This document shows positions 7,687-15,707 of a DNA stretch of 64,000 bases, in pieces. The position numbers and the translations under genes were made by a program. The stretch's first letter is position 1. Every line of letters begins with the position of its first letter. Under the pieces are notes generated by a model. It did no database searches. It saw only the letters and a list, made by a program, of their open reading frames with translations, and was not told the origin of the DNA. The DNA is from Streptomyces hyderabadensis (GTDB lineage Bacteria; Actinomycetota; Actinomycetes; Streptomycetales; Streptomycetaceae): positions 1 through 64,000 of the forward strand of contig NZ_JAIOJZ010000039.1 in NCBI RefSeq assembly GCF_020404845.1. Direction: 5' to 3'.

Positions 7687-9438
7687 GTGCGCATCGGACT
7701 GCTTACGGAGGGTGGCTATCCGTATCTGAGCGGTGAGGCCGGGCTCTGGTGCGACCGGCTCGTGCGCGGCCTGGAACAGCACGAGTTCGACCTCTACGCG
7801 CTCAGCCGCAGCGAGCGCGAGGAGGCCGAGGGCTGGGTCCCGCTGCCACCGCAGGTCGGCCGGGTGCGGACCGCTCCGCTGTGGGAAACCGTGGACGACG
7901 GGATCGTCCACGGACGGCGCGCGCGCCGGCGCTTCGCCGAGTGCTACGGCGAGTTGGCCACCGCCCTGTGCACCGCGGGCCCGGGGGGTGCGTCCGGAGG
8001 GCCCGAGGGGGAGCCGGCAGGGCAGTCGGCCCTTGAGGCGGACCGTTTCGCCAGTGCGCTGTACGGCCTCGCCGAACTCGCCCGCGACGAGGGCGGACTG
8101 CCCACCGCACTCCGCTCGGAGACCGCCGTACGCGCCCTGGAACGAGCCTGTCGCGCGCCCGGCGCCCACCGCGCCGCGCGCGAGGCGCGCGTTCCCGATC
8201 TGCTGACCGTCACCGCGCGCCTCGAACGCGCCCTGCGCCCCCTGTCCCTCGACTGGTACGAGGACGACGATCTCGGTTCGGTGGACCTGTGCCACGCGAC
8301 CTCCGGCGGCACCGCGGCCCTTCCGGGCCTGCTCGCGCGGCACTTCTGCGACGTGCCACTGCTGGTGACCGAGTACGGCGTCCGGCTGCGCACGCACTAC
8401 CTGACGGAACCCGACTCCTCGCCCGCGATACGGTCGCTGCTCGCCGCCTTCCACGGTCGGCTGGCCACCGAGACCTACCGGCGCGCGGCCGTGATCACCC
8501 CCGGCAACACGCACGCCCGACGCTGGCAGGAACGGTGCGGCGCCGACCGCGCCAAGCTGCGCACGGTCCACCCGGGCATGGACGCGGCCCCGTTCGCGGA
8601 GGCGGGCGAGTCCCCCGACTGCGCCGATCCGCAGACCCTCGTCTGGGTCGGCCGCGTCGAACCGGCCAAGGACCTGGTCTCGCTGCTGCACGCCTTCGCG
8701 GAGATCCGCCGGGCGGAGCCCGGCGCGCGGCTCAGGATCGTCGGCGCGCCCACGGGCCCCGAGGGCGCCGCGTACCTGGGCCACTGCAAGGCACTGGCCG
8801 CGCAGCTGTTTCCCGACGAGGCCGACGGTCCGCACGCCGTCGGCCGCAACCCGGTCTCCTTCGAGGAGACCGGCGGCCCCGAGCTGCCCTCCCGTGCCGA
8901 CGCGTACGCCTCGGGCGCCCTGGTGGTGCTCTCCAGCGTCGTCGAAGGGTTCCCGGCCGGGCTCGTCGAGGCCATGTTCTGCGGCCGCGCGACGGTGTCC
9001 ACCGACGTCGGCGCGGTCGTGGAGGCCATCGGCGGCACCGGACTCGTCGTGCCCCCGCGCAATCCGCGGGCGCTCGCCGAGGCCTGCGTCGCGCTGTTGC
9101 GCGACCCCGAGCGCCGGAATCGACTGGGCGCCGCCGCGCGCGCCCGCGCGCTTGAGCTGTTCACCGTCGAGCAGAACATCGCGGCATTTCACAGCATTTA
9201 CCTGGAGATCCTCTCGCGTACACCGGCACGCCGCGTCGTTCTCGACGACACCGGCGAGCCCCTGCCCTTCGGCGTCCCCGCCGAGGCTCACGTCCCCGGT
9301 CGCTGGAGCGACCCCACGGCCCGCGTCGCGGCCAGGGGCGGACCCGGCACGGCACGGAGCGGTCCCGGCTGGGCGACGGAGGCCGAGCCGGTCCGGGCGA
9401 CGACATCGGTCGCGGCGAGCGAGGGGGCGGCCCGATGA
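7687..9438 (+). CDS. PelF-like glycosyltransferase (DUF3492 + GT4-type domain)
   Basis: A 583-residue cytoplasmic glycosyltransferase. The N-terminus RIGLLTEGGYPYLSGEAGLW resembles the DUF3492 domain of PelF, the Pel polysaccharide polymerase. The C-terminal GT-B domain (~310-500) has VWVGRVEPAKD, a nucleotide-sugar region, and the retaining EX7E-type segment EGFPAGLVE. A disordered tail of ~70 residues follows. An insert rich in glycine, alanine and glutamate (~95-115) interrupts the N-terminal domain. The GTG at 7687 was chosen because the family-like sequence starts exactly there. Its stop overlaps the next ATG (ATGA at 9435). It probably builds an amino-sugar exopolysaccharide, but donor and product are unknown. 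Confidence 0.85.
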   Translation: MRIGLLTEGGYPYLSGEAGLWCDRLVRGLEQHEFDLYALSRSEREEAEGWVPLPPQVGRVRTAPLWETVDDGIVHGRRARRRFAECYGELATALCTAGPGGASGGPEGEPAGQSALEADRFASALYGLAELARDEGGLPTALRSETAVRALERACRAPGAHRAAREARVPDLLTVTARLERALRPLSLDWYEDDDLGSVDLCHATSGGTAALPGLLARHFCDVPLLVTEYGVRLRTHYLTEPDSSPAIRSLLAAFHGRLATETYRRAAVITPGNTHARRWQERCGADRAKLRTVHPGMDAAPFAEAGESPDCADPQTLVWVGRVEPAKDLVSLLHAFAEIRRAEPGARLRIVGAPTGPEGAAYLGHCKALAAQLFPDEADGPHAVGRNPVSFEETGGPELPSRADAYASGALVVLSSVVEGFPAGLVEAMFCGRATVSTDVGAVVEAIGGTGLVVPPRNPRALAEACVALLRDPERRNRLGAAARARALELFTVEQNIAAFHSIYLEILSRTPARRVVLDDTGEPLPFGVPAEAHVPGRWSDPTARVAARGGPGTARSGPGWATEAEPVRATTSVAASEGAAR

Positions 9439-10727
9439 ACGGCGTCGGCGGCAAGGGTGCAGCTCGCGAGAGTGTAGGTCGCGAGGGCACAGATCGCGCA
9501 GGTGCCGGTCGCGAGGGTACAGGTCGCGCTGGTGCTGGATGGGAAGTTGCCGGTCGCGCAGGTGCCGGTCGGGCAGTGGGTGTCGCCGTCGGCGAGGCTC
9601 GCGACGGCCGGCAGACGCCGGCCCCGTCCGCCGCACGCCGTTCCGCCGCGGATCCCGTGAAAGGCTTGCTGCACCGGCACCGCGAACTGTGCGAACGCGC
9701 CGTGGACCCACTGGAGATCGCCGCGGGTCTGGAAGCCCACGGTGTCACCGACCGGACCGCCGCACGCTTCCGCCACCGGGACGTCTTCTCCCTCGCCGAA
9801 GAGATGTACGCCCGCGCCCCGCGCGACCGCGACACCCATGCCCCCGCGAGCCCCGAGGAGCCGCCGGCGCCCCGGCCGGGCGGGCCACGCACCGCCGGAA
9901 TCGTTCTCGCCCTGCTGCCCGGTGTGCTCTGTGCCGCCGCCGTGGCCGGACTGCGCCTGACGGACGGCCGGCCGCGGCTGATCGCGGCCGCCGTCGGGAT
10001 CCTCGCGGTGACCCTGGCCCTGGGCGCGGCGCTGCGCCGCGGGCCGCTGAGCGCCGCCACCCGCACCACCAGCACCTGGACCTGCTGGCTCGTCGGCTAC
10101 GCCCTCCTGGGCGACGGACTCCTGCGCACCGCTGTCGGCGGCGGCCCGGACGGTCTCCCCAACGGCACCACCGACGGCCCGTGGCCCGTCTCCCTCGCCC
10201 CCGTCCTGGCGCTCGCGCTGTCCTTCGTTCCCGCGGCCGGATGCGCCCACCTCTTCGCCGCGGGCGCCCGCCGCAAACTGACGTCCAGCCGGGGCCTGGC
10301 CGACTTCTCCGCCTCCGTGCGCCCTCTGCTGCTCGGCACGTTCGCCCTGTACACGGGCGCCCTCGCGGGTCTGCTCGCGCTGACCGGCGCCGTGCTCGGC
10401 GAGCCCGCCGCCCTTGCCCAGGGCCTCAGTCTGGGCGCCCTGCTGCTGCTCGCCCGGCTGCTCACCGTGCACGGTCACGCGCACGCCCCCACGCTCGTCC
10501 TCGCCGCCGCGGCCACCGCGGAGGCAGTCGCCCTGGCCACGCTCTTCGCCGGCCGCCTGCCCGGCTGCGGCTTCCTGGCCGCGCCCGTGGAGGCGCTGGT
10601 CACCGCCTGCGGCCCGGCCGGTGTCCCGACGGTCGCCTGCGGCATCGGCGCACTCACCCTCCTCGTCCACGCCTGCCGTCGCCTGACCAGGGCCTCGGCC
10701 CACGCGTCGACGGGGCGAACGCGGTGA
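9435..10727 (+). CDS. Polytopic membrane protein of the Pel-like operon
   Basis: A 430-residue integral membrane protein. An N-terminal cytoplasmic part of ~155 residues contains 10-residue GREGTxRAGA-type repeats and a conserved-looking segment, HRELCERAVDPLEIAAGLEA. About eight to nine hydrophobic helices follow from ~residue 155, starting AGIVLALLPGVLCAAAVAGL. The ATG overlaps the stop of the glycosyltransferase, so translation is coupled. By position it may play the export or scaffold role of PelG/PelE, but I do not see a clear MATE/Wzx or PelG signature. The function is inferred from context only. Confidence 0.75.
   Translation: MNGVGGKGAARESVGREGTDRAGAGREGTGRAGAGWEVAGRAGAGRAVGVAVGEARDGRQTPAPSAARRSAADPVKGLLHRHRELCERAVDPLEIAAGLEAHGVTDRTAARFRHRDVFSLAEEMYARAPRDRDTHAPASPEEPPAPRPGGPRTAGIVLALLPGVLCAAAVAGLRLTDGRPRLIAAAVGILAVTLALGAALRRGPLSAATRTTSTWTCWLVGYALLGDGLLRTAVGGGPDGLPNGTTDGPWPVSLAPVLALALSFVPAAGCAHLFAAGARRKLTSSRGLADFSASVRPLLLGTFALYTGALAGLLALTGAVLGEPAALAQGLSLGALLLLARLLTVHGHAHAPTLVLAAAATAEAVALATLFAGRLPGCGFLAAPVEALVTACGPAGVPTVACGIGALTLLVHACRRLTRASAHASTGRTR
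9477..9566 (+). repeat. 30-bp in-frame tandem repeat (3 units)
   Basis: Three 30-bp units begin at 9477, 9507 and 9537. They encode the decapeptides GREGTDRAGA, GREGTGRAGA and GWEVAGRAGA in the N-terminal tail of the membrane protein. The first two units are the closest to each other. Confidence 0.8.
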
Positions 10728-10794
10728 GCGCGCGCACGGGACAGCCCCCCACACGCCCCGACACCCTCGCATCACCCCTTGAAGGAGCCCCCAG

Positions 10795-10842
10795 ATGACC
10801 ACCTCCCGACCCGACGCCTCGGCACCGGGAGCCGCCCGATGA
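10795..10842 (+). CDS. 15-codon leader ORF coupled to the epimerase gene
   Basis: This very short ORF has the best ribosome-binding site in the neighbourhood: GAAGGAG about 8 nt before its ATG. It encodes MTTSRPDASAPGAAR, and its TGA stop overlaps the ATG of the epimerase gene in an ATGA arrangement at 10839-10842. The epimerase has no Shine-Dalgarno sequence of its own, so this mini-cistron probably delivers ribosomes to it by termination-reinitiation. The peptide itself shows no recognisable feature. Confidence 0.6.
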   Translation: MTTSRPDASAPGAAR

Positions 10843-11897
10843 GAGTCCTGCTGATCGGAGCCAACGGCTACATCGGCCGCTTCGTCGCCGACCGTCTGCT
10901 CGCCGACCCGGCCGTCCAGCTCACCGCCCTCGGCCGAGGCGACGACGCCGACGTCCGCTTCGACCTCGCCACCGGAAGCCCCGGCGCCCTCACCCGCTTC
11001 CTCGACGCGGTCCATCCCGGAGTGGTCGTCAACTGCGCGGGCGCCACCCGGGGCGGCGCCCGTGAACTCACCCGGCACAACACCGTCGCCGTCGCCACCG
11101 TCTGCGAGGCCCTGCGGCGCAGCGGCTGCGGTGCCCGCCTGGTGCAGGTCGGCTGCAGCGCCGAGTACGGCCCCAGCCAGCCCGGTTCCTCGACCGCCGA
11201 GGACGCCGTGCCCCGCCCCGGCGGCCCCTACGGCGTCAGCAAACTCGCCGCGACCGAACTCGTCCTCGGGTCCGGTCTGGACGCCGTCGTGCTGCGGGTC
11301 TTCTCGCCCGCGGGGCCCGGCACGCCCGCCGGCTCCCCGCTGGGCCGGCTCGCCGAGGCGATGCGCCGCGCGATGCAGTCCGGCGACGGTGAGCTGCGGC
11401 TCGGCGGCCTCGGCGCGCAGCGGGACTTCATCGACGTCCGCGACGTCGCCCGCGCGGTGCACGCCGCCTCGCTCTCCGCCGCCCAGGGCGTCATCAACAT
11501 CGGCTCCGGCCGTGCCGTCCGCCTGCGCGACGCCGCCGCCACCCTCGCCCGGGTCGCCGGTTACGGCGGCGCCCTGCACGAGCTGGACGGCCCTCCCGGC
11601 GCGCTGCGGCCCGCCATCGGCCACCCCCGTACCGAGGCCGTCGGCCACCGCGTCGACGCCCTCGGCCACCACCGGACCGACGCCCTCGGCCACCATCGCC
11701 CGGACCCCCTCGGGGGCCGCGGCGAGCGCACCGACGCCGAGCACCCGGCACCGGCCCCCCACCCGTACCCCGACGGCTGCGGCAGCTGGCAGCAGGCCGA
11801 TGTGCGCACCGCACGCGACCGGCTCGGCTGGCGGCCCCGGATCGCCCTCGAAGAGTCCCTCGCCGACATCTGGATGGAGGCGGCATGCCGTATCTGA
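10839..11897 (+). CDS. NAD-dependent epimerase/dehydratase (extended SDR)
   Basis: A 352-residue extended short-chain dehydrogenase. The N-terminal Rossmann motif is GANGYIG (~residues 7-13). The catalytic region shows a serine in VGCSAEYG and the YxxxK motif YGVSK (~130). It probably interconverts or modifies a nucleotide sugar for the PelF-like transferase. A histidine-rich insert of 8-residue repeats (GHHRTDAL-type, ~265-295) separates the core from a typical C-terminal tail ending with RLGWRPRIALEESLADIW. The ATG at 10839 was chosen because RVLLIGANGY follows directly; it overlaps the leader ORF stop. The stop overlaps the next gene by 13 nt. Confidence 0.88.
   Translation: MRVLLIGANGYIGRFVADRLLADPAVQLTALGRGDDADVRFDLATGSPGALTRFLDAVHPGVVVNCAGATRGGARELTRHNTVAVATVCEALRRSGCGARLVQVGCSAEYGPSQPGSSTAEDAVPRPGGPYGVSKLAATELVLGSGLDAVVLRVFSPAGPGTPAGSPLGRLAEAMRRAMQSGDGELRLGGLGAQRDFIDVRDVARAVHAASLSAAQGVINIGSGRAVRLRDAAATLARVAGYGGALHELDGPPGALRPAIGHPRTEAVGHRVDALGHHRTDALGHHRPDPLGGRGERTDAEHPAPAPHPYPDGCGSWQQADVRTARDRLGWRPRIALEESLADIWMEAACRI
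11640..11708 (+). repeat. 24-bp tandem repeat in the epimerase gene
   Basis: Two 24-bp units (11661 and 11685) plus a shorter 21-bp unit (11640) encode GHRVDA, GHHRTDA and GHHRPDP segments. They form a histidine/aspartate-rich insert not expected in an SDR fold. Confidence 0.75.
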
Positions 11898-12634
11898 CCA
11901 GCACCAAAGCGGGCACCGCGAGCACCGGTGTCCGAACCGGCCTCGGTGTCCCGGGCCTGGCCCACCCCCTCGTCGCCCCCGACGAGTGGACCGGCCTCAC
12001 CTGCCCCGGCACCCCGCTGCACTGGGTCGTCCTCAACATCGCCGACGGTCCCGGCGCGCACCCCGACCCGCGGTGCCTGGAGGCCGCCGGCCGCCTGCGC
12101 AACGCGGGTGTCCGCGTCCTCGGCCACCTCGACGCCGCGTACGGAGCGCGCAGCCTCGGCGAACAGGTCTCCGACGCCCGCCGGTACCTCGACTGGTACC
12201 AGGTCGACGGATTCCTCCTCGCCCACTGCCCGTCCGACCGGGCCGGCCTCCCCGAGGTCCGCCGTACGGTCACCACCCTCCGCGCGTTCCGTGACGATGC
12301 CCACATCGTCCTGGGCCACGGCACCCACCCCAGCCCCGGCTACGCGGAGAACGCCGACCAACTCGTCACCTTCTCCGGCACCTGGGCCGACTACCGCTGG
12401 TCCCAGGCGGCCGAGTGGAGCGCCGACTATCCGCCCGAGCGCTTCTGCCACTTCGTGCACGGCCTGCCGCGCGGACACCTGGAGGAAGCGCTGCGCATCG
12501 CTCGCTGGCAGGGGGCCGCGACGATCTACTTCACCGACCGCACGGACCGCGGCGGCCGGGCCGACCCCTGGGAGACCATGCCCGGCTACTGGGACGAAAT
12601 CGTCTCGCGAGTCGGGACGGGTGTCTCGGAATGA
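11885..12634 (+). CDS. Spherulation-specific family 4 (spherulin-4) protein
   Basis: A 249-residue protein of the spherulin-4 family, a TIM-barrel-like fold also found as the glycoside hydrolase part of PelA. Family-like segments are LHWVVLNIADGPG (~45-57), GHLDAAYGARSLGE (~80-93), RYLDWYQVDGFLL (~99-111) and YFTDRTD near 215. No signal peptide is visible, so it is either cytoplasmic or exported by another route. The ATG lies 13 nt inside the upstream epimerase gene, so translation is coupled. Its stop codon TGA overlaps the -35 element of the moeZ sigma-R promoter. In context it may trim or process the exopolysaccharide. Confidence 0.82.
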   Translation: MPYLTSTKAGTASTGVRTGLGVPGLAHPLVAPDEWTGLTCPGTPLHWVVLNIADGPGAHPDPRCLEAAGRLRNAGVRVLGHLDAAYGARSLGEQVSDARRYLDWYQVDGFLLAHCPSDRAGLPEVRRTVTTLRAFRDDAHIVLGHGTHPSPGYAENADQLVTFSGTWADYRWSQAAEWSADYPPERFCHFVHGLPRGHLEEALRIARWQGAATIYFTDRTDRGGRADPWETMPGYWDEIVSRVGTGVSE

Positions 12635-12653
12635 AAAAGGCCGTGGCAGTGTT
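12628..12653 (+). promoter_or_regulatory. Sigma-R promoter of moeZ
   Basis: GGAAT (12628-12632) is followed after exactly 18 nt by GTT (12651-12653), matching the sigma-R consensus GGAAT-N18-GTT. It lies 44 bp before the moeZ GTG, giving a short leader. The -35 element overlaps the stop of the spherulin-4 gene. From memory, moeZ/moeB is a member of the S. coelicolor sigma-R regulon. Confidence 0.85.
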
Positions 12654-12697
12654 ACTGGGAGAACAACCGTAATTACTGACCGACCAACGGAGTCCCC

Positions 12698-13876
12698 GTG
12701 TCGCTGCCACCCCTGGTCGAGCCGGCCGCCGAGCTCACCGTAGACGAGGTCCGCAGGTACTCCCGCCACCTGATCATCCCCGACGTGGGGATGGACGGGC
12801 AGAAGCGGCTGAAGAACGCCAAGGTGCTCGCCGTGGGCGCGGGCGGCCTCGGTTCGCCGACCCTGATGTACCTGGCGGCAGCCGGTGTCGGCACGCTCGG
12901 CATCATCGAGTTCGACGAGGTCGACGAGTCCAACCTGCAGCGGCAGGTCATCCACAGCCAGGCCGACATCGGCCGGCCCAAGGCCGAGTCCGCGCGTGAC
13001 ACCATCAAGGGCATCAACCCGCTGGTGGAGGTGATCCTTCACCAGGAGCGGCTCGAGGCCGACAACGTGATGGACATCTTCAGCCAGTACGACCTGATCG
13101 TCGACGGTACGGACAACTTCGCGACCCGCTACCTGGTCAACGACGCCTGTGTGCTGCTGAACAAGCCCTACGTCTGGGGCTCGATCTACCGCTTCGACGG
13201 CCAGGCCTCCGTCTTCTGGTCCGAGCACGGCCCCTGCTACCGCTGCCTCTACCCGGAGCCCCCGCCCCCCGGCATGGTCCCCTCCTGCGCCGAGGGCGGC
13301 GTGCTGGGCGTGCTGTGCGCGTCCATCGGCTCCATCCAGACCAACGAGGCCATCAAGCTCCTCGCGGGCATCGGCGAGCCGCTGGTCGGCCGCCTGATGA
13401 TCTACGACGCCCTGGAGATGACCTACCGCCAGGTCAAGGTCCGCAAGGACCCCAACTGCGCGGTCTGCGGCGAGAACCCGACCGTCACCGAGCTGATCGA
13501 CTACGAGGCCTTCTGCGGCGTCGTGTCCGAGGAGGCCCAGGCGGCGGCCGCCGACTCGACGATCACTCCCAAGCAGCTCAAGGAGTGGATCGACGACGGC
13601 GAGAACATCGAGCTGATCGACGTCCGCGAGCCGAACGAGTTCGAGATCGTCTCCATCCCGGGCGCCCGGCTGATCCCGAAGAACGAGTTCCTCATGGGCT
13701 CGGCCCTGGAGAGCCTCCCGCAGGACAAGAAGATCGTCTTGAATTGCAAGACGGGTGTCCGCAGTGCGGAAGTCCTCGCGGTCCTCAAGTCCGCCGGCTT
13801 CTCGGACGCCGTCCACGTCGGCGGCGGCGTGATCGGCTGGGTCAACCAGATCGAGCCGGAGAAGCCCGTCTACTGA
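12698..13876 (+). CDS. moeZ: MoeZ-type adenylyltransferase/sulfurtransferase
   Basis: A 392-residue two-domain protein. It adenylates the C-terminus of ubiquitin-like sulfur carriers (MoaD, ThiS and CysO types) and transfers sulfur to form thiocarboxylates for molybdopterin, thiamine and cysteine synthesis. The N-terminal E1-like domain (~20-260) has GAGGLGSP (~48-55), DNFATRY, and two CxxC zinc pairs (CYRC and CAVC). The C-terminal rhodanese domain (~290-390) has the active cysteine in LNCKTGVRS. The GTG at 12698 follows an ACGGAG ribosome-binding site. Transcription from a sigma-R promoter fits a role in sulfur mobilisation during thiol stress. The gene converges with the S33 peptidase gene, separated by a strong hairpin. 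Confidence 0.95.
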   Translation: MSLPPLVEPAAELTVDEVRRYSRHLIIPDVGMDGQKRLKNAKVLAVGAGGLGSPTLMYLAAAGVGTLGIIEFDEVDESNLQRQVIHSQADIGRPKAESARDTIKGINPLVEVILHQERLEADNVMDIFSQYDLIVDGTDNFATRYLVNDACVLLNKPYVWGSIYRFDGQASVFWSEHGPCYRCLYPEPPPPGMVPSCAEGGVLGVLCASIGSIQTNEAIKLLAGIGEPLVGRLMIYDALEMTYRQVKVRKDPNCAVCGENPTVTELIDYEAFCGVVSEEAQAAAADSTITPKQLKEWIDDGENIELIDVREPNEFEIVSIPGARLIPKNEFLMGSALESLPQDKKIVLNCKTGVRSAEVLAVLKSAGFSDAVHVGGGVIGWVNQIEPEKPVY

Positions 13877-13898
13877 CCGGCTCCCGGAGCTGCTTCCC

Positions 13899-13947
13899 CG
13901 GCGGCGGGGGTTTCGCGCACCGCAGGTGCCCGAAGCCCCCGCCGCCG
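13899..13947. terminator. Bidirectional terminator, moeZ / S33 peptidase
   Basis: A 17-bp stem pairs 13899-13915 with 13931-13947, complementary except for one G-T wobble. It lies exactly between the stop codons of two convergent genes. Confidence 0.85.
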
Positions 13948-15489
13948 TCATGAGCAGACCGTGCCGTCCTTCGGTACCGTCCCCTTCAGCAGGTAGGCGT
14001 CCACCGTGGAGTCGACACAGTCGCTCCCGCTCCCGTACGCGCCGTGCCCCTCGCCCTTCCAGGTCAGCACCACGCCGACGTCCTTGCCCAGCTCGTCCGC
14101 CATCCGCTGCGCGCCCTCGTAGGGCGTGGCCGGGTCGCCCGTGTTGCCGACCACCAGGACCGGGGCCGCGCCGGGCGCGCTCACCTCCGGTGTCTCGTGC
14201 TGACCGGCCACCGGCCAGTCGTGGCACCACCCGGCGGTGTCCCAGCCGAGGAAGGCGCCGAAGACCGGCGAGACCTGCTCGAATTCCGGCAGCAGCTTCT
14301 TGGTCTCCGCCACGGTCGGCCGCTGCTTGTCGTCCAGGCACGATATGACCCGTTGCGAGTGGGTCGTCGTGCCGTAGCGTCCCGAGGGATCGCGCTCGTT
14401 GTAGCCGTCGGCGAGGGCCAGCAGCTCCGAGCCGTCGCCCTCCTCGGCCGCCTCCAGCGCACTGGTCAGGGCCGGCCAGCCGCTCTCGCTGTACAGCGGC
14501 AGCACGATCCCGGTGAGCGCGAGCGTCTGCGTCAGCTTCCGTCCCGGCGACGAGGTCGGCAGCGGCTCCGCGTCCAGGCGCTCCAGCAGGTCGACGATCT
14601 TCCGGGAGCCCTGCGCGGGGTCCTGCCCGGTCGACTCCAGATAGTCGTCCAGCGCCCGCTGGAAGCCCCTGGCCTGGTTCTCCGCGTGGCCCATCGTGTC
14701 GGCGGCCGGGTCGACCACGGCGTCGAGGATCACGCGTCCCACGTGCTTGGGGAACAGGTGGGCGTAGACGCCGCCGAGTTCGGTGCCGTAGGAGATGCCG
14801 AAGTAGTGCAGCTTCGTGTCGCCCAGCACATGCCGCATCAGGTCCATGTCGCGGGCGGTGTCCGTGGTCGAGACGTGTTCCATGAGCTTGCCGGCGGCCT
14901 TCTCGCAGCCCTTGCCGAAGTCCGCGGCGTCCTGCAGATAGGCCTGCTCCTCGGCCGGGGTGTCCGGTGTGGAGTCCACCGACTCGGCGGCCTCGATCGC
15001 CGCGTCGCTGCGGCAGCGGACGCCTTCGCTGGCGGCCACCCCGCGCGGATCCCAGCTCACCAGGTCGTAGCGCTCGTGCAGGGAGGAGACGGTGTCGGCG
15101 TAGGACGGCATCATGGAGACGCCGGATCCGCCGGGGCCGCCGAAGTTGAACAGCAGGGAGCCGATGCGGTCGTCCCCGCTCGCCTTCGACCGGATCAGCG
15201 CGAGATCGATCGTCTCGCCGTCCGGGTCGGACCAGTCCAGCGGCGCCTTCAGCGTGGCGCACCGCCAGTCGCCGTCCGGAGCCGGGGCGTCGTCGGTGCC
15301 CTTGCACCGGGTCCAGTCCAGCGTCTGGGACGCCAGGGCCTGCGGCACTCCGGACGGGGCCGCCGCCGAAGGTCCCGCGCTGCTCCTGCCCCCGTCGTCC
15401 TTGTCCTCGTCGGACGAGCCGCCGCTGCAGCCCGCCGTCAGCAGTGCGGCGGCGGCCGTCAGAGCCGTCCACCGGACGAGACGCGCCAT
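13948..15489 (-). CDS. Secreted lipoprotein S33-type peptidase (SlpD/TAP-like), copy 1
   Basis: A 513-residue alpha/beta-hydrolase peptidase of the tripeptidyl-aminopeptidase type. A lipoprotein signal peptide ends in LLTAGC (cysteine near residue 21), placing the protein on the outer face of the membrane, and a Ser/Asp-rich linker follows. The catalytic region shows FGGPGGSG (oxyanion), GISYGTELGG with the nucleophile serine near 236, NTGDPATPYEG (aspartate) and EGHGAYG (histidine near 484). The C-terminus GTVCS is shared with its neighbour. The closely related gene at 15694 lies upstream on the same strand, so this is a tandem duplication. It probably releases N-terminal peptides from extracellular proteins. 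Confidence 0.92.
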   Translation of the reverse strand: MARLVRWTALTAAAALLTAGCSGGSSDEDKDDGGRSSAGPSAAAPSGVPQALASQTLDWTRCKGTDDAPAPDGDWRCATLKAPLDWSDPDGETIDLALIRSKASGDDRIGSLLFNFGGPGGSGVSMMPSYADTVSSLHERYDLVSWDPRGVAASEGVRCRSDAAIEAAESVDSTPDTPAEEQAYLQDAADFGKGCEKAAGKLMEHVSTTDTARDMDLMRHVLGDTKLHYFGISYGTELGGVYAHLFPKHVGRVILDAVVDPAADTMGHAENQARGFQRALDDYLESTGQDPAQGSRKIVDLLERLDAEPLPTSSPGRKLTQTLALTGIVLPLYSESGWPALTSALEAAEEGDGSELLALADGYNERDPSGRYGTTTHSQRVISCLDDKQRPTVAETKKLLPEFEQVSPVFGAFLGWDTAGWCHDWPVAGQHETPEVSAPGAAPVLVVGNTGDPATPYEGAQRMADELGKDVGVVLTWKGEGHGAYGSGSDCVDSTVDAYLLKGTVPKDGTVCS

Positions 15490-15628
15490 GTCCTCTCCCC
15501 CCTGACAAGCCGTCCGCGCCTTGCGGCGGATGGCGTTCCTGCCATGGTAGGTGGCGCGGGCAGGGTCCGCCGTCGCCTGTGGATAACCCTCTGACCTGCA
15601 TTTTCGCCCGAGCTGTGACGCCTTCGGC

Positions 15629-15707
15629 GGTCAGGGGCACACGCGGTCAGGAGCGTACACGTCAGGAGAGTATGCGGTCAGGAGCACACCAGGTCAGGAG
15701 CACACGG
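15629..15707. repeat. 16-bp imperfect tandem repeats at the 3' end of peptidase copy 2
   Basis: About five imperfect units of the form GGTCAGGAGCACAC occur at ~16-bp spacing. The last unit forms the 3' end of the upstream peptidase gene (complement of the codons for VCS and stop). The others extend into the gap, as if the gene end had been repeatedly duplicated. Confidence 0.7.

Noticed and set aside
11561..15640. 1359-residue minus-strand ORF
   Set aside because: It is a GC-driven open frame lying antisense to the epimerase, spherulin-4 and moeZ genes and out of frame with the S33 peptidase. It shows arginine/glycine-rich composition and no domain.
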